A stretch of DNA of 64,000 bases from Paraburkholderia sp. (GCA_004322045.1 SCRN01000031.1:62001-126000), one strand, 5' to 3'; shown: positions 54,089 through 64,000, numbered from the stretch's first letter. A program made the numbers and translations. Notes: generated by a model not told the origin, from the letters alone.

Positions 54089-55168
54089 TCAAAGCCGATC
54101 CGCGTCGACCACGGCCTGGGTGAACGCTTGCGGCGCTTCTTCGGGCAGGTTGTGGCCGATGCCGCCCGTGACGAGGCGGAACTGGTACTTGCCCGCGAAG
54201 CGCTTCGCGTACGCCGAGGGTTGCGGATGCGGTGCGCCGTTGGCATCGCCTTCGAGCGCGATCGTCGGCACCGTGATGGGCGGGAACTGCGCCAGGCGTT
54301 TCTCGAGGGGCTCGTACTTCGCCTCGCCCTTGGCCAAGTCGAGCCGCCAGCGGTAGTTATGGGTGGCGATAGCCACTTGATCCGGGTTATCGAGCGCAGC
54401 CGCGCTGCGCTCGAAGGTGGCGTCGTCGAACTTCCATTTCGGCGAGGCCAACTGCCAAATCAATTTGGCGAAATCGTGGCGGTACTTGTCGTAGCCGATG
54501 CGGCCGCGCTCGGTCGCGAAGTAGTATTGGTACCACCACTGCAGCTCGGCTTGCGGCGGCAGCGGCGTCTTGCCAGCCTCCTGGCTGCCGATGAGATAGC
54601 CGCTCACCGTCACTAACGCTTTCACGCGTTGGGGCCACAGCGTCGCGACGATGTCGGCCGTGCGGGCACCCCAGTCGAAGCCGCCGAACACCGCGCGCTC
54701 GATGTGCAAGGCATCCATGAAATCGATGGCGTCCTGCGCCAGGGCGGCAGGCTCGGCGTTTCGCACGGTGCGAGCGGATAGGAAGCGCGTCTCGCCGTAA
54801 CCGCGCGCATACGGGACCAGCACGCGGTAGCCCTTGGCCGCGAGGGCGGGCGCGACCTGCTCGTAGCTGTGAATGTCGTACGGCCATCCATGCAGAAGAA
54901 TGACGACAGGCCCGTTTGCCGGTCCCATTTCGGCATAAGCGACGTCCAGCACGCCTGCGTGGACGTGTTTCAGCGGCCCCCAGGGCGCTTCCGATGCAGC
55001 GGCCGCCGCCTGCGGTTGTGACGCTTGGTCTTGAGCATGTGCGACGGGAACGAGGCAACCGAGGCAACCGAGGCTCAAGGCAAAGGTGGCGGCGAATGCG
55101 GCGTAGTTGCGAGATTGCCCGTTGCGACCGCCGGTGGTGTGGGTTTTGCCGGTATAAAGCAGGGACAT
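54089..55168 (-). CDS. Exported alpha/beta hydrolase (epoxide hydrolase / haloalkane dehalogenase-like)
   Basis: This 359-residue protein has an N-terminal signal-like segment ending VAHAQ (about residues 20-46). The alpha/beta-hydrolase core follows: oxyanion loop LLHGWPYDIHS, nucleophile elbow GGFDWGAR with Asp as nucleophile, an acid in ALEGDANG, and His in GGIGHNLPEEAP. An Asp nucleophile with HGWP and a lid domain fits epoxide hydrolases and dehalogenases. GHNLPEEAP is common in the epoxide hydrolases. AAGGA precedes the ATG. Substrate is unknown. Confidence 0.88.
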   Translation of the reverse strand: MSLLYTGKTHTTGGRNGQSRNYAAFAATFALSLGCLGCLVPVAHAQDQASQPQAAAAASEAPWGPLKHVHAGVLDVAYAEMGPANGPVVILLHGWPYDIHSYEQVAPALAAKGYRVLVPYARGYGETRFLSARTVRNAEPAALAQDAIDFMDALHIERAVFGGFDWGARTADIVATLWPQRVKALVTVSGYLIGSQEAGKTPLPPQAELQWWYQYYFATERGRIGYDKYRHDFAKLIWQLASPKWKFDDATFERSAAALDNPDQVAIATHNYRWRLDLAKGEAKYEPLEKRLAQFPPITVPTIALEGDANGAPHPQPSAYAKRFAGKYQFRLVTGGIGHNLPEEAPQAFTQAVVDADRL

Positions 55169-55474
55169 GATCGGTTTCCTTTTGGATGAAATGGCCGCGT
55201 GGTTGAGAAGCGTCGGCCGGTGTGTGTATGAAACCGTGGCCGCGTATCCTGCATGTATCGCGGCAGGCGCGAAATCTCATCGGAATGTGTCGCGCGCAGC
55301 GCCGGATACATTCCGATACATAACGCGGCCGCTTATCGGCGTCCGGGCGTGCGGCGAATACAAACGGATACAAAAGGCGGGGAAAGCGGACACGCTGCGG
55401 ATAACCACGCAGACGTAAATGGCGTGCAGGGCGACGCACGACGCGCCGTCAAGCACGACTGGAGAGGCACACCC

Positions 55475-56020
55475 ATGACTTTTTCTCGATTCGCCATCGC
55501 GGCGCTCGCCCTGTCGAGCGCCGTGTTACTCACGTTCCGGCTTGCGTCGGGCGGTTTGCCCAGCGAGCAACAATCGGCGGCGCAGGGGCTTGCGCCCGGC
55601 TTCGACGGCGCCGATCGTTGGTACAACTCGCCGCCGTTGACGCTCGATGCGCTGCGCGGCAAGGTGGTGCTCGTCGAGTTCTGGACGCGCGAATGCATCA
55701 ATTGCATTCACGTGCTCCCGCATACGAAGGCGCTGCACGACGCATACGCCAAAGACGGGCTGGTAGTGGTGGGCGTGCATACGCCGGAATACGAGGAGGA
55801 ACGCGACCCGGCGGCCCTGCAGGCCGCACTCGATCGATATGGGATCATGTGGCCCGTCGCGGTGGACAATGAGTCCCGCATTTGGAACGCCTACGGCAAT
55901 CGCTTCTGGCCCGCGATCTACTTGATCGACCGCAATGGCCGCGTGGTTTATCGGCATTACGGCGAAGGCGACTACGAGCAAACCGAGCAGCGAGTGCGCG
56001 CGCTGCTCGGAAAGGCTTGA
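55475..56020 (+). CDS. Membrane-anchored thioredoxin-like protein (DipZ/TlpA type)
   Basis: This 181-residue protein has an N-terminal hydrophobic anchor (about 5-22) and a periplasmic thioredoxin fold. The active site is CINC (C74/C77) in FWTRECINCIHVLP, followed by VGVHTPEYEEE and WPAIYLIDRNGRVVYRHYGEG. The FWTxxCINC motif is that of the C-terminal domain of DipZ-like proteins, here without the CcdA part. It likely reduces periplasmic disulfides. GGAGAGG lies about seven bases before the ATG. Confidence 0.88.
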   Translation: MTFSRFAIAALALSSAVLLTFRLASGGLPSEQQSAAQGLAPGFDGADRWYNSPPLTLDALRGKVVLVEFWTRECINCIHVLPHTKALHDAYAKDGLVVVGVHTPEYEEERDPAALQAALDRYGIMWPVAVDNESRIWNAYGNRFWPAIYLIDRNGRVVYRHYGEGDYEQTEQRVRALLGKA

Positions 56021-56082
56021 CACTAGGTCCTTGATCCTAGGTCCTAGGCCGCGAATTCGACAACGAATAGGCAACGAAGAGC

Positions 56083-56823
56083 ATGGAACATATCGACCAC
56101 ATCCTCGTCGTCGACGACGACCGTGAAATTCGCTCTGGCGTCGTCGAGTATCTACGCAAGAACGGGCTGCGCGCCAGCGCCGCCGTGAATGGCCGGGAGA
56201 TGTTCGCGCAACTCGATTCGTCGGCGTTCGATTTGATCGTGCTCGACATCATGATGCCGGGCGACGACGGTCTCGTGCTGTGCCGCACGCTGCGCGGCGG
56301 GAAGCATAAAGCCGTGCCGATCCTATTGCTCACCGCACGCGACGACGAAACCGACCGCATCGTCGGCCTCGAAATGGGCGCCGACGATTACGTGGTCAAG
56401 CCGTTCTCGCCGCGCGAGCTGCTTGCGCGCATCAAAGCCGTGATCCGTCGCGCGCGCATGCTGCCGCCTAATTTACGCATCACCGAAACCGCCGAGATGC
56501 TCTCGTTCGGCCGCTGGCGGCTCGACACGACGGCGCGTCACCTCATCGACGAACAGAACACCGTCGTCGCGCTGAGCGGCGCCGAATTCCGGCTCTTACG
56601 CGTGTTTTTGGATCATCCGCAGCGTGTGCTGTCGCGCGATCAACTGCTCAATCTGACGCAGGGCAGGGACGCGGAGCTCTTCGATCGCTCGATCGATTTA
56701 CTGGTGAGCCGTCTGCGCAGCAGGCTGGAAGACAACGCGAAGGAGCAGTCGTATATCAAGACCGTGCGTAGCGAGGGATACGTCTTCAGCATGGCGGTCA
56801 CGCTGCAGGGGGACGACACGTGA
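56083..56823 (+). CDS. OmpR-family response regulator
   Basis: This 246-residue regulator has a receiver domain with acidic pocket VVDDDRE, Asp55 in LDIMMPGDDG, Thr in LLLTARD and Lys in VVKPFSP. A winged-helix domain (about 140-238) follows, with LSGAEFRLLRVFLDHP, DRSIDLLVSRLRSRL and IKTVRSEGYVF. It overlaps the following kinase gene by 4 bp, forming a two-component pair. The signal is unknown. Confidence 0.94.
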   Translation: MEHIDHILVVDDDREIRSGVVEYLRKNGLRASAAVNGREMFAQLDSSAFDLIVLDIMMPGDDGLVLCRTLRGGKHKAVPILLLTARDDETDRIVGLEMGADDYVVKPFSPRELLARIKAVIRRARMLPPNLRITETAEMLSFGRWRLDTTARHLIDEQNTVVALSGAEFRLLRVFLDHPQRVLSRDQLLNLTQGRDAELFDRSIDLLVSRLRSRLEDNAKEQSYIKTVRSEGYVFSMAVTLQGDDT

Positions 56824-58145
56824 GCGGCGCGGCACCAAATGCCTCGATGCGCTGGCTGCCGCGACGCATGGCCTCTCGCGTGTATTTGATTATTTTCGCG
56901 GGACTGATGCTGGCGCAGGCGCTTTCGTTCGCGTTGATGTATTACGAGCGCGATCAAAGCGCCACGACGGTGATGCTCGATTCGGTGGAGCACGAAGTCG
57001 GCACCTCGGTAGCCGTGCTGGACCGTTTGCCCGCAGCGGAACGCCCCAGTTGGCTGAGCCGCCTGCAACGCGACAACTACCGTTTCATCCTTGGCGATGG
57101 ACGGCCGGGAACGCCGCTCGCCTCCCAGCGCTCGCGCGAGCTCATGTATCGGATCGAGCGGGAAGTCGGCCCCGGCTATCACGTAAAGGCCGATACGATC
57201 TCGATGCATCCCGAGCTGTACCAAGTGCACTTCACGTTGCACGACGGTGAGCCGCTTACGCTGGAAGTCACGCCGCGCGGCGTACCGCCGATCGCGCAGT
57301 GGCTGCCTATCGTGCTGGTGTTGCAGTTGCTGCTGTTGCTCGCGTGCACGTGGCTGGCGGTGCGTTTGGCCACGCGGCCGTTGACGCAGCTCGCGCGGGC
57401 CGCGGAAGCGATGACGCCGACGGCGGAGGGGCCGCGCATGAGCGAGGCTGGTCCCATCGAAGTGTCGCAAGCCGCGGTTGCGTTCAATACGATGCAAGAG
57501 CGCGTCAGCCGCCACGTCAAGGAGCGGCTGCACATTCTCGCTTCGATTTCGCACGATCTGCAGACGCCGATCACGCGCATGCGGTTGCGTGCCGAGGCGT
57601 TGGAAGAGAACGAAGATCGCGTCAAGCTGCTTGGGGATTTGCACGAGATGGAGCACCTCGTGCGCGAAGGCGTGGCTTATGCGCGCAGCGCGCATGGCGG
57701 CGCCGAAGCGCCGGTGCGTATGGATGTGGGCGCGTTTCTGGAAAGCGTCGTGTTCGATTATCAGGACGTGGGCAAACCGGTTACGTTGACAGCCTCGGTC
57801 AGCGGCGTATCGATGGTGCGCCGGCAGGCGCTGCGGCGCGTGCTGGGCAACTTGATCGACAACGCGATCAAGTACGGCGGCGCGGCGCAAGTGAGCGCGT
57901 GGCGCAACGACGAAGGCGCGCTGTGCGTGGCTGTGCTCGATCGTGGCCCCGGTATTCCCGAACACGAACTCGATCGCGTGCTCGAGCCGTTCTACCGCTT
58001 GGAAGGGTCGCGCAACCGCGACACGGGCGGTGCGGGCTTGGGTCTTGCGATTGCGGTGCAGCTGACGCGCGCCATCGGCGGTAGCCTCGAGCTCGCCAAC
58101 CGGCAGGGCGGGGGGCTGACGGCCACGGTCGTCTTGCACGTATGA
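56820..58145 (+). CDS. EnvZ-like sensor histidine kinase
   Basis: This 441-residue kinase has two membrane helices (about 20-41 and 160-182) flanking a roughly 115-residue periplasmic sensor. A HAMP domain (183-236) follows, then HisKA with His245 in ASISHDLQTPITRM, and HATPase_c with N box NLIDNAIKYGG, DRGPGIPE and GAGLGLAIAVQL. The start codon is GTG, overlapping the regulator stop (GTGA). Partner: the preceding OmpR-type regulator. Confidence 0.94.
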   Translation: MSGAAPNASMRWLPRRMASRVYLIIFAGLMLAQALSFALMYYERDQSATTVMLDSVEHEVGTSVAVLDRLPAAERPSWLSRLQRDNYRFILGDGRPGTPLASQRSRELMYRIEREVGPGYHVKADTISMHPELYQVHFTLHDGEPLTLEVTPRGVPPIAQWLPIVLVLQLLLLLACTWLAVRLATRPLTQLARAAEAMTPTAEGPRMSEAGPIEVSQAAVAFNTMQERVSRHVKERLHILASISHDLQTPITRMRLRAEALEENEDRVKLLGDLHEMEHLVREGVAYARSAHGGAEAPVRMDVGAFLESVVFDYQDVGKPVTLTASVSGVSMVRRQALRRVLGNLIDNAIKYGGAAQVSAWRNDEGALCVAVLDRGPGIPEHELDRVLEPFYRLEGSRNRDTGGAGLGLAIAVQLTRAIGGSLELANRQGGGLTATVVLHV

Positions 58146-58527
58146 GTGTGCGAACCACGACGCATTAGGAAATTCCCTATGTGCCACCCCGCGCGGCACC
58201 CCGTTCAACACGCGGCAAAGCCGTGCATCGCCCTCTCTTTGCACCGCCGAATGCCCGCCCCCATTGGGTCATAGCACATCGCGCGATTTCGGCCGATATT
58301 CAACGAACGCTACATTCGCCGGCCGCATAACCGGACGTATGGCAAAGGGCGAACAAAATGTATCGGGATGCGACCATTTGGCTTGGTACGCTTGATTTCA
58401 CGTAATAGACATCAACCAGCGATTGGCCGTCGCCGCAGGATTCGCCGCGAGCGACGACGAATGCGAGCCGACGCGCTGCACGAGTCGTCGCCGTCGATTT
58501 CTTGAACTTGCCAGTTGAGATCAAAGC
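58146..58527. other. Intergenic region before the betaine-type transporter operon
   Basis: About 380 bp without a gene. It presumably holds the promoter of the transporter operon. No operator, terminator or riboswitch could be recognised. Confidence 0.45.
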
Positions 58528-59817
58528 ATGCCCCCGAACCTGACATTTGCACCGCAAGACTTGGCGCCGCCAAGAGCGCGCAATGCGGCCGCCGCCGCGC
58601 CCGCTGCGCATTCCATTGCTGCCGCGGGCACCGATATCCTGACCGTGCGCCGCTTGGCGAAGATCTTCGGGCCGAAGCCAGAGAGGGCCGCCGAACTGGT
58701 CAAGCAAGGGCTCGGCCGAGATGAAATCTTCAAGCGCACGGGCAACATGGTGGCTGTCAACGACGTTAGCTTGAGCGTCAAATCCGGCGAGATCTTCGTC
58801 ATCATGGGGCTGTCGGGTTCGGGCAAGTCGACGCTGGTGCGGCTGCTGAACCGCCTGATCGAGCCGACGTCAGGGCAGGTCATCCTCGAAGGCCGCGATA
58901 TCGCGCCGATGTCGACTGTGGAACTACGCGAGGTGCGCCGAAAGAAAATGGCGATGGTGTTCCAGTCGTTCGCGCTGCTGCCCAACCGCACCGTGCTGGA
59001 TAACATTTCCTATGGTCTCGAAGTGGCCGGCATGAAAAAAGCGGAACGCTACGAGATCGCACGCGCCGCGCTGACGCGTGTCGGCCTTGGTTCATACGAA
59101 AAGCTCCTGCCGAGCGAGCTATCGGGGGGCATGCAGCAACGCGTCGGTTTGGCGCGCGCCTTGGCGGTGAATCCCTCGGTGCTGCTGATGGACGAAGCGT
59201 TTTCCGCTTTGGACCCGTTGATCCGCCATGAGATGCAGAGCGAACTGCTGCGGCTGCAAAAGGAAGAGCAGCGAACGATTGTCTTCATCTCGCATGACAT
59301 CGAAGAGGCGATCAAGATCGGCGGCCGGATCGGCATCATGAAGGACGGGTGTTTGATCCAAGTCGGTACGCCGGCGGAACTGATTCAGTCGCCTGCGGAC
59401 GACTATGTACGCGACTTCTTCCGCCACGTCGACGTCTCCCGGTTCTTGAAGGCGTCGAGCCTCTTGACGAGCGTTGGACGCGAGTTGATTGCCTGCGACA
59501 TCGGTGCGCCGGCGGACCGGTACCTCAGCCAGCTCATCGATAGCAGTGTCGAATGTGGCTACGTCTGCGACCTGTCGGGCCGCTACCAAGGCGGCGTAAC
59601 GCCCGCTTCGCTTCACAAGGCCGGCACGGGCTCGATCTGCGACGCGTTGCTGCCCGATTTACGGGCCGTTTCGCTGGACGCCGATCTGCACGACCTCGCC
59701 GCGATCGCTTTGAGCCAAGAACACGATGTGCCGGTGGTGGATGAGGCCGGCAGGCTCGCGGGCGTCGTGTCGTGCCGCACGATCCTCAAACAAGTCATGG
59801 AACGGAGAGCAGGATGA
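58528..59817 (+). CDS. proV: ABC transporter ATPase, glycine betaine/proline type
   Basis: This 429-residue ATPase energises uptake of a quaternary amine. Walker A is GLSGSGKST (94-102), the signature is [15 protein letters not shown], and Walker B is [12 protein letters not shown]. The N-terminal helical region [21 protein letters not shown] is typical of ProV/OpuAA. A C-terminal pair of CBS-like motifs ends [18 protein letters not shown], as in ProV, where they sense ionic strength. The 35 residues before the domain are a low-complexity Ala-rich extension. The permease start overlaps the stop by 4 bp. Confidence 0.93.
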   Translation: MPPNLTFAPQDLAPPRARNAAAAAPAAHSIAAAGTDILTVRRLAKIFGPKPERAAELVKQGLGRDEIFKRTGNMVAVNDVSLSVKSGEIFVIMGLSGSGKSTLVRLLNRLIEPTSGQVILEGRDIAPMSTVELREVRRKKMAMVFQSFALLPNRTVLDNISYGLEVAGMKKAERYEIARAALTRVGLGSYEKLLPSELSGGMQQRVGLARALAVNPSVLLMDEAFSALDPLIRHEMQSELLRLQKEEQRTIVFISHDIEEAIKIGGRIGIMKDGCLIQVGTPAELIQSPADDYVRDFFRHVDVSRFLKASSLLTSVGRELIACDIGAPADRYLSQLIDSSVECGYVCDLSGRYQGGVTPASLHKAGTGSICDALLPDLRAVSLDADLHDLAAIALSQEHDVPVVDEAGRLAGVVSCRTILKQVMERRAG

Positions 59818-60698
59818 ACTCGTCAGGGATCGGCAAATTTGCAGAGGATGCCGTCAATTTCCTCTTCCATCATTTCCGTGGCGGGTTCGACGCGTTCTCC
59901 GCCGCACTCGGCGCGGTAGTCAAGCTGCTGGAGGATGGCCTGGGCGCGATTCCGTTCGTCGCGATGCTGGTGATCCTCGTGGCGCTTGCATTGTGGCGCC
60001 GCGGCATCGTGTTCGCGGTCTTCGTCGGCCTCGCGCTGGAAGCGATTCATTACATGGGATTATGGACGCAGACGGTCTCCACGCTGGCGCTCGTAACGGC
60101 TGCCACCTGCTTCAGTTTGGTCATCGGCGTTCCGCTCGGTATCTGGGGCGCGAGAAACAGGCGGGTGGAATTGATTCTGCGTTCGCTGCTCGATTTCATG
60201 CAGACGATGCCGGCGTTCGTTTATTTGATTCCGGCCGTTATTTTGTTCGGGCTTGGCAGAGTGCCGGCCGTCATCGCAACGGTCGTTTTCGCGATGCCGC
60301 CCGTCGTGCGTCTGACCACATTGGGCATTCGGCAGGTGCGAGAAGAGTTGCTCGAAGCGGGGCGCTCGTTCGGCAGCACCGATGCACAGTTGCTGTGGAA
60401 GGTTCAGTTGCCGAATGCGTTGCCCTCGATCATGGCTGGAGTGAATCAAACCATCATGATGGCGCTTTCGATGGTCGTGATTGCATCGATGATCGGCGCG
60501 GGCGGCCTTGGCGAATATGTGCTGAGCGGGATTCAGCGCCTGGACATCGGCATCGGTTTCGAAGGCGGCTTGGGCGTCGTGCTGCTCGCGATCGTGCTCG
60601 ACCGTTTGACCGAAAGTTTCGGTGTCAAGGCGAAGCGCAAGGCGAGGCCCGGCATGCGGACGGCGAAGTCGGAAGCGCGCGGCGCGGCGCATACCTGA
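59814..60698 (+). CDS. proW: ABC transporter permease, glycine betaine/proline type
   Basis: This 294-residue inner-membrane permease has about seven helices. [16 protein letters not shown] and [16 protein letters not shown] match ProW/OpuAB, and the EAA loop is [21 protein letters not shown]. The start at 59814 is supported by GGAGAGCAGG and the ATGA overlap with proV. The substrate-binding gene follows after 170 bp. Confidence 0.94.
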   Translation: MNSSGIGKFAEDAVNFLFHHFRGGFDAFSAALGAVVKLLEDGLGAIPFVAMLVILVALALWRRGIVFAVFVGLALEAIHYMGLWTQTVSTLALVTAATCFSLVIGVPLGIWGARNRRVELILRSLLDFMQTMPAFVYLIPAVILFGLGRVPAVIATVVFAMPPVVRLTTLGIRQVREELLEAGRSFGSTDAQLLWKVQLPNALPSIMAGVNQTIMMALSMVVIASMIGAGGLGEYVLSGIQRLDIGIGFEGGLGVVLLAIVLDRLTESFGVKAKRKARPGMRTAKSEARGAAHT

Positions 60699-60868
60699 GC
60701 GCAAGCGAAAAGCGATAGCGATAGCGGTAGATACGGTCGCCCTGGCGGGCGACCCGGGAACCGAGCATTGCCGCCGGCTCGGTGAAGCGGAAGGGGCGGG
60801 GACCAATGCGCTACATAGCGACGTCCGTCGGATTGTTGATCATCTCTTTTATAACTAAGGAGTCCTAA

Positions 60869-61750
60869 ATGAAATGCCGTTTGTTGAAATCGCTTCTCGC
60901 GAAGCTGGCGGTATCGACGGTTGTCGCTGTAGGCGTGGCGGGTGTGCCCGCGATGGCCGCGGAGCCGTTGAAGATCGCGGTGACGAACTGGGCCGACGTG
61001 CTGGCCGTGGCGAACGTCGCCAAATACGTGCTCGAAAACGATCTGAAGCAACCCGTTCAGTTCGTGCAAGCCGATATCGGCATCCAATACCAAGGCGTGG
61101 CGCGCGGCGATTTGGACATCATGGTGGGCGGATGGCTGCCGGTTACCCATGCGACGTACTACGCCAAGTACAAGAACGACTTGGATGACGTGGGCATCAT
61201 CTACACGGGCGGCAAGAACGGTTGGGCTGTCCCCGCCTACGTGCCCGAATCCGAATTGTCGTCGATCGCCGATCTTAGCAAGCCCGAGGTCAAGAGCAAG
61301 CTCAACGGCACCATCCAAGGTATCGAGCCTGGCGGTGGCTTGATGCAAGCCTCGGAAAAGACGATCCAAGCCTACAACTTGTCCGGCTACAACCTGCAGG
61401 CGTCGAGCGAAGCGGGCATGCTGGCCGGCGTGTCGCGCGCGTATCAGTCGAATCAATGGGTCGTGGCGACGGTATGGAGCCCGCACTGGCTCTTCCAAAA
61501 ATGGAAGATGCGCTATCTGAAGGATCCGAAAGGCACGCTGGGTGGAGAAGAGCAGATCCATGCCTTTGCGTCGAAGCAGTTCGCGAGCAAGTTCCCGCGC
61601 GCTGACGTGTTCTTCAAGCACTTCAAGTTGACGCTGGCCGATGTCGAGGCGATCGAGTTCGAAGGGAACAGCACGAACGACTATGCCACCGCCGCGAAGA
61701 AATTCGTCGAGGCGCATCCAGACAAGCTGAAGGCTTGGATGCAGCAGTAA
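60869..61750 (+). CDS. proX: Glycine betaine/choline-type substrate-binding protein
   Basis: This 293-residue periplasmic binding protein has a signal ending AMAAE. Trp residues that form the quaternary-amine cage in OpuAC-like proteins are present in VTNWAD, GGWLPVTH, WAVPAYVP and WSPHWLFQKW. AAGGAG lies six bases before the ATG. It completes the transporter with the two genes upstream. Because glyA follows, the substrate may be catabolised rather than only stored (betaine, carnitine and choline are candidates). Confidence 0.9.
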   Translation: MKCRLLKSLLAKLAVSTVVAVGVAGVPAMAAEPLKIAVTNWADVLAVANVAKYVLENDLKQPVQFVQADIGIQYQGVARGDLDIMVGGWLPVTHATYYAKYKNDLDDVGIIYTGGKNGWAVPAYVPESELSSIADLSKPEVKSKLNGTIQGIEPGGGLMQASEKTIQAYNLSGYNLQASSEAGMLAGVSRAYQSNQWVVATVWSPHWLFQKWKMRYLKDPKGTLGGEEQIHAFASKQFASKFPRADVFFKHFKLTLADVEAIEFEGNSTNDYATAAKKFVEAHPDKLKAWMQQ

Positions 61751-61815
61751 ATCGAAGGACGCAGTCCGTGAACCCTGTGCCGCAAGCGTTCGCGGGCTGC
61801 GTAGATGGATATCCG

Positions 61816-61837
61816 GGCGGGCGAGAGAGCGCCCGCC
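61816..61837 (+). other. Strong hairpin between the binding-protein gene and glyA
   Basis: GGCGGGCG-AGAGAG-CGCCCGCC is a perfect 8-bp GC stem with a 6-base loop and no T-run. It may protect the upstream mRNA or reduce read-through into glyA. Confidence 0.35.
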
Positions 61838-61897
61838 GTACTCATGATGGTCGCAGTCGCCGGGGCTGCGGCAAACGAAATCTTTCGGGAGTCATCA

Positions 61898-63193
61898 GTG
61901 AACGAACAGTCGCGCTTTTTTTCCGAAACGCTCCAGAGCCGTGACCCTGTCATCGCATCGGAGATCGCGCTCGAGTTGCGCCGCCAGCAAACGCAGATCG
62001 AACTGATCGCTTCTGAGAACATCGTTTCGGCTGCTGTGATGGAGGCGCAAGGTACCGTACTGACCAACAAGTACGCCGAAGGCTATCCGTCCAAGCGCTA
62101 TTACGGCGGTTGCGAGCATGTGGATCGCATCGAGGCGCTGGCGATCGATCGCGTGAAGGCGCTGTTCGACGCCGAGTATGCGAACGTGCAGCCGCATTCG
62201 GGTGCGCAGGCAAACGGCGCCGTCATGCTGGCGCTCGTCAAGCCCGGCGATACGGTCATGGGCATGTCGCTCGATGCGGGCGGTCACCTCACGCACGGTG
62301 CGCGTCCGGCGCTCTCCGGCAAGTGGTTCAACTCGGTGCAGTACGGCGTGAGTCCCGAGACGTATCGGATCGACTACGACAAGCTGCATCGGCTTGCGCA
62401 AGAGCATCGCCCGAAGCTGATCATCGCCGGCTATTCGGCGTATCCGCGGGCGCTCGACTTTGCGGCCTTCCGCAATATCGCCGATAGCGTCGGCGCGCTG
62501 TTGATGGTCGACATGGCGCATATCGCGGGCATCGTCGCGGCGGGGCGGCATGAAAACCCCGTACGTTTCGCCGATGTGGTGACGTCGACGACGCACAAGA
62601 CGCTCCGTGGACCGCGCGGCGGCTTCATCCTCACCAACAACGGCGATATCGCCAAGAAGATCAACTCGGCCGTGTTTCCGGGACTGCAGGGCGGCCCGCT
62701 CATGCACGTCATTGCGGGCAAGGCGGTGGCATTCGCCGAAGCGCTGCGCCCCGAGTTCACGACCTACATCGACCAGGTGCTGCGCAATGCGGAGGCGCTC
62801 GGCAATGTGTTGAAGTCCGGCGGACTCGACCTCGTGACGGGCGGCACGGATAACCACTTGCTGCTCGTCGATTTGCGGACGAAGCGCCTCACCGGCACGC
62901 AGGCGGAGAAGGCGCTCGAGCGTGCCGGCATCACCTGCAACAAGAACGGGATTCCGTTCGATACGGAAAACCCGACGGTCACGTCCGGCATCCGCTTGGG
63001 CACACCGGCGGGCACGACGCGCGGCTTCGGCAAGGCGCAGTTCGAGCGGATCGGCGAAATGATTTTGGACGTGTTGTCGGCGCTCGAGCGCGAGCCGGGC
63101 GGCGACGAGCAGATCGAACGCGCGGTGCGCGCCCGCGTGCGAGAGCTGTGCGGACAGTTTCCAATCTACTCGCATGCGGTCGATGTCGTCTGA
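61898..63193 (+). CDS. glyA: Serine hydroxymethyltransferase, GTG start
   Basis: This 431-residue PLP enzyme interconverts serine and glycine with tetrahydrofolate. Motifs include [31 protein letters not shown], and the PLP Lys in [14 protein letters not shown]. The family N-terminus starts at a GTG with GGGAG six bases upstream; earlier in-frame codons are not homologous. A glyA beside a betaine transporter resembles the separate catabolic glyA used with betaine/sarcosine demethylation, in which released one-carbon units are joined to glycine. Confidence 0.93.
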   Translation: MNEQSRFFSETLQSRDPVIASEIALELRRQQTQIELIASENIVSAAVMEAQGTVLTNKYAEGYPSKRYYGGCEHVDRIEALAIDRVKALFDAEYANVQPHSGAQANGAVMLALVKPGDTVMGMSLDAGGHLTHGARPALSGKWFNSVQYGVSPETYRIDYDKLHRLAQEHRPKLIIAGYSAYPRALDFAAFRNIADSVGALLMVDMAHIAGIVAAGRHENPVRFADVVTSTTHKTLRGPRGGFILTNNGDIAKKINSAVFPGLQGGPLMHVIAGKAVAFAEALRPEFTTYIDQVLRNAEALGNVLKSGGLDLVTGGTDNHLLLVDLRTKRLTGTQAEKALERAGITCNKNGIPFDTENPTVTSGIRLGTPAGTTRGFGKAQFERIGEMILDVLSALEREPGGDEQIERAVRARVRELCGQFPIYSHAVDVV

Positions 63194-63334
63194 CGTGAGC
63201 GCCGCGCGCCCTGGCCGCAATGGCGGTTCGGATCGGTTGGTCGGTTTGCCACGATCCGCTACGGGCGGGTGATTACCGGCTACTGCTACTAATTGTTGAT
63301 TGTTAATTGCTGATTACTGAAGAGAGATATCGAA

Positions 63335-64000
63335 ATGAGCTTCGAGGGAGTACATACCCCGCTGGTGACCCCGTTCAAAGCGGACGGCGAAATCGATCAT
63401 GCGTTGCTCGGCAAACACGCCGCCGACCTGGCCGGCCGTGTGTCCGGCTTGGGCGTTGGCGGCACGACCGGCGAATACTATGCACTGAGTTTCGACGAGC
63501 GCGTCGAGACGTTCAACACGGTGGCTCAGGCCGCCGGCGGCAAGACGTACTTGACCGCGGGCATCAATGCCACCACCACGAAAGAAGTGATTCGCTTGGG
63601 TGAGCAAGCCAAGCGTGCTGGGCTGCAGGCGTTGCTGGTCGCTGCGCCGTACTATGCGCAACCGACGCAAGAAGAACTGCTCGCGCATTTGCTGAAAGTA
63701 GACGATGCGCTCGATATGCCCATCATGCTTTACAACTTCCCGGCTCGGACCGGGACGGAAATCGGCGACGGCGTCCTGGCGAAGTTGCTCGAGCGGCCGA
63801 ACTTCATCGCCATGAAGGAAAGCACCGGGGACATTTCTCACCTGCATCATCTCGCCACGCATTTCAAGGATCGCTTGGTGCTCAGTTGCGGCATGGATGA
63901 CCAGGCGCTCGAGTTCTTCGCTTGGGGTGCGAGGAGCTGGGTCGGCGGCGCGTCGAACTTCCTGCCCGAGGCGCATACAGCGCTGTTCGACGCTTGCATG
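63335..64000 (+). CDS. Dihydrodipicolinate synthase/N-acetylneuraminate lyase family protein, cut by window end
   Basis: The first 222 codons of a class I aldolase-type TIM barrel are visible. VGGTTGEYYAL is the substrate carboxyl loop, YNFPARTG carries the catalytic Tyr, and FIAMKESTGD carries the Schiff-base Lys. All key residues are intact. Beside a betaine-type transporter and glyA it is more likely catabolic than lysine-biosynthetic DapA, but the substrate is not clear. The gene continues beyond 64000. Confidence 0.88.
   Translation, partial: MSFEGVHTPLVTPFKADGEIDHALLGKHAADLAGRVSGLGVGGTTGEYYALSFDERVETFNTVAQAAGGKTYLTAGINATTTKEVIRLGEQAKRAGLQALLVAAPYYAQPTQEELLAHLLKVDDALDMPIMLYNFPARTGTEIGDGVLAKLLERPNFIAMKESTGDISHLHHLATHFKDRLVLSCGMDDQALEFFAWGARSWVGGASNFLPEAHTALFDACM

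Noticed and set aside
58515-58524. TTGAGATCAA just before the proV-like start as an FNR site
   Set aside because: Half-site spacing is too short for FNR and the site overlaps the translation start region.

Overview
The window is high-GC, gene-dense chromosomal DNA from a member of the Burkholderiaceae, close to Burkholderia, Paraburkholderia or Trinickia. The evidence is a phosphocholine-type phospholipase C with a Tat signal, a Burkholderia-style OmpC-family porin, an operon of DUF3348, DUF802, OmpA and DUF2894 proteins, an N-type ATPase operon, and extra copies of infA and rpsU. No rRNA, tRNA, CRISPR array or insertion sequence was recognised. Most long antisense frames are GC-skew shadows of real genes.

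Layout: 1-3.8 kb holds the end of an unknown gene, a small lipoprotein, phospholipase C and a lysine-rich HU protein. 3.8-8.6 kb holds a dihaem cytochrome peroxidase, a phosphoesterase lipoprotein and a porin, all on the minus strand. 8.9-12 kb has a BrkB remnant, a GNAT acetyltransferase, a hemerythrin protein and a cytochrome P450. 12.2-16.4 kb is a tightly overlapped four-gene operon encoding a MotA/TolQ-like membrane protein with a very long cytoplasmic tail, its MotB/OmpA-like partner and two DUF proteins. 16.6-19 kb is a cluster of small genes (two YRG-type proteins, infA, a cold-shock protein, rpsU). 19.1-23.2 kb is a four-gene signalling operon with two PAS kinases and two response regulators. 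23.5-25.7 kb pairs a HemN-like protein lacking its Fe-S motif with an FNR regulator.

26.4-40.4 kb is a complete pelABCDEFG exopolysaccharide operon with an eighth gene for a stand-alone glycoside hydrolase. That protein keeps a Glu that appears lost from the hydrolase domain of PelA here. Two identical 10-bp palindromes exactly 20 bp apart lie upstream. 40.4-44 kb holds a MocR regulator divergent from an omega-amino acid:pyruvate transaminase, and a glycine-zipper lipoprotein. 44.3-46.3 kb encodes a c4-like dihaem cytochrome and a Cyc2-like monohaem cytochrome fused to an outer-membrane barrel, a plausible extracellular electron-transfer pair. 47-53.8 kb is the atpDCQRBEFAG N-ATPase operon, preceded by two FNR-type boxes, one of them perfect and well placed for class II activation.

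54-64 kb holds an alpha/beta hydrolase, a thioredoxin-like protein, an OmpR/EnvZ-type pair, a glycine betaine/choline-type ABC transporter, a second-type serine hydroxymethyltransferase and a truncated DHDPS-family gene. A common thread is possible low-oxygen control. An FNR gene is present, and FNR-like boxes precede the HemN-like gene, the N-ATPase and (weaker) the Cyc2-like gene. This regulon is inferred from sequence only.
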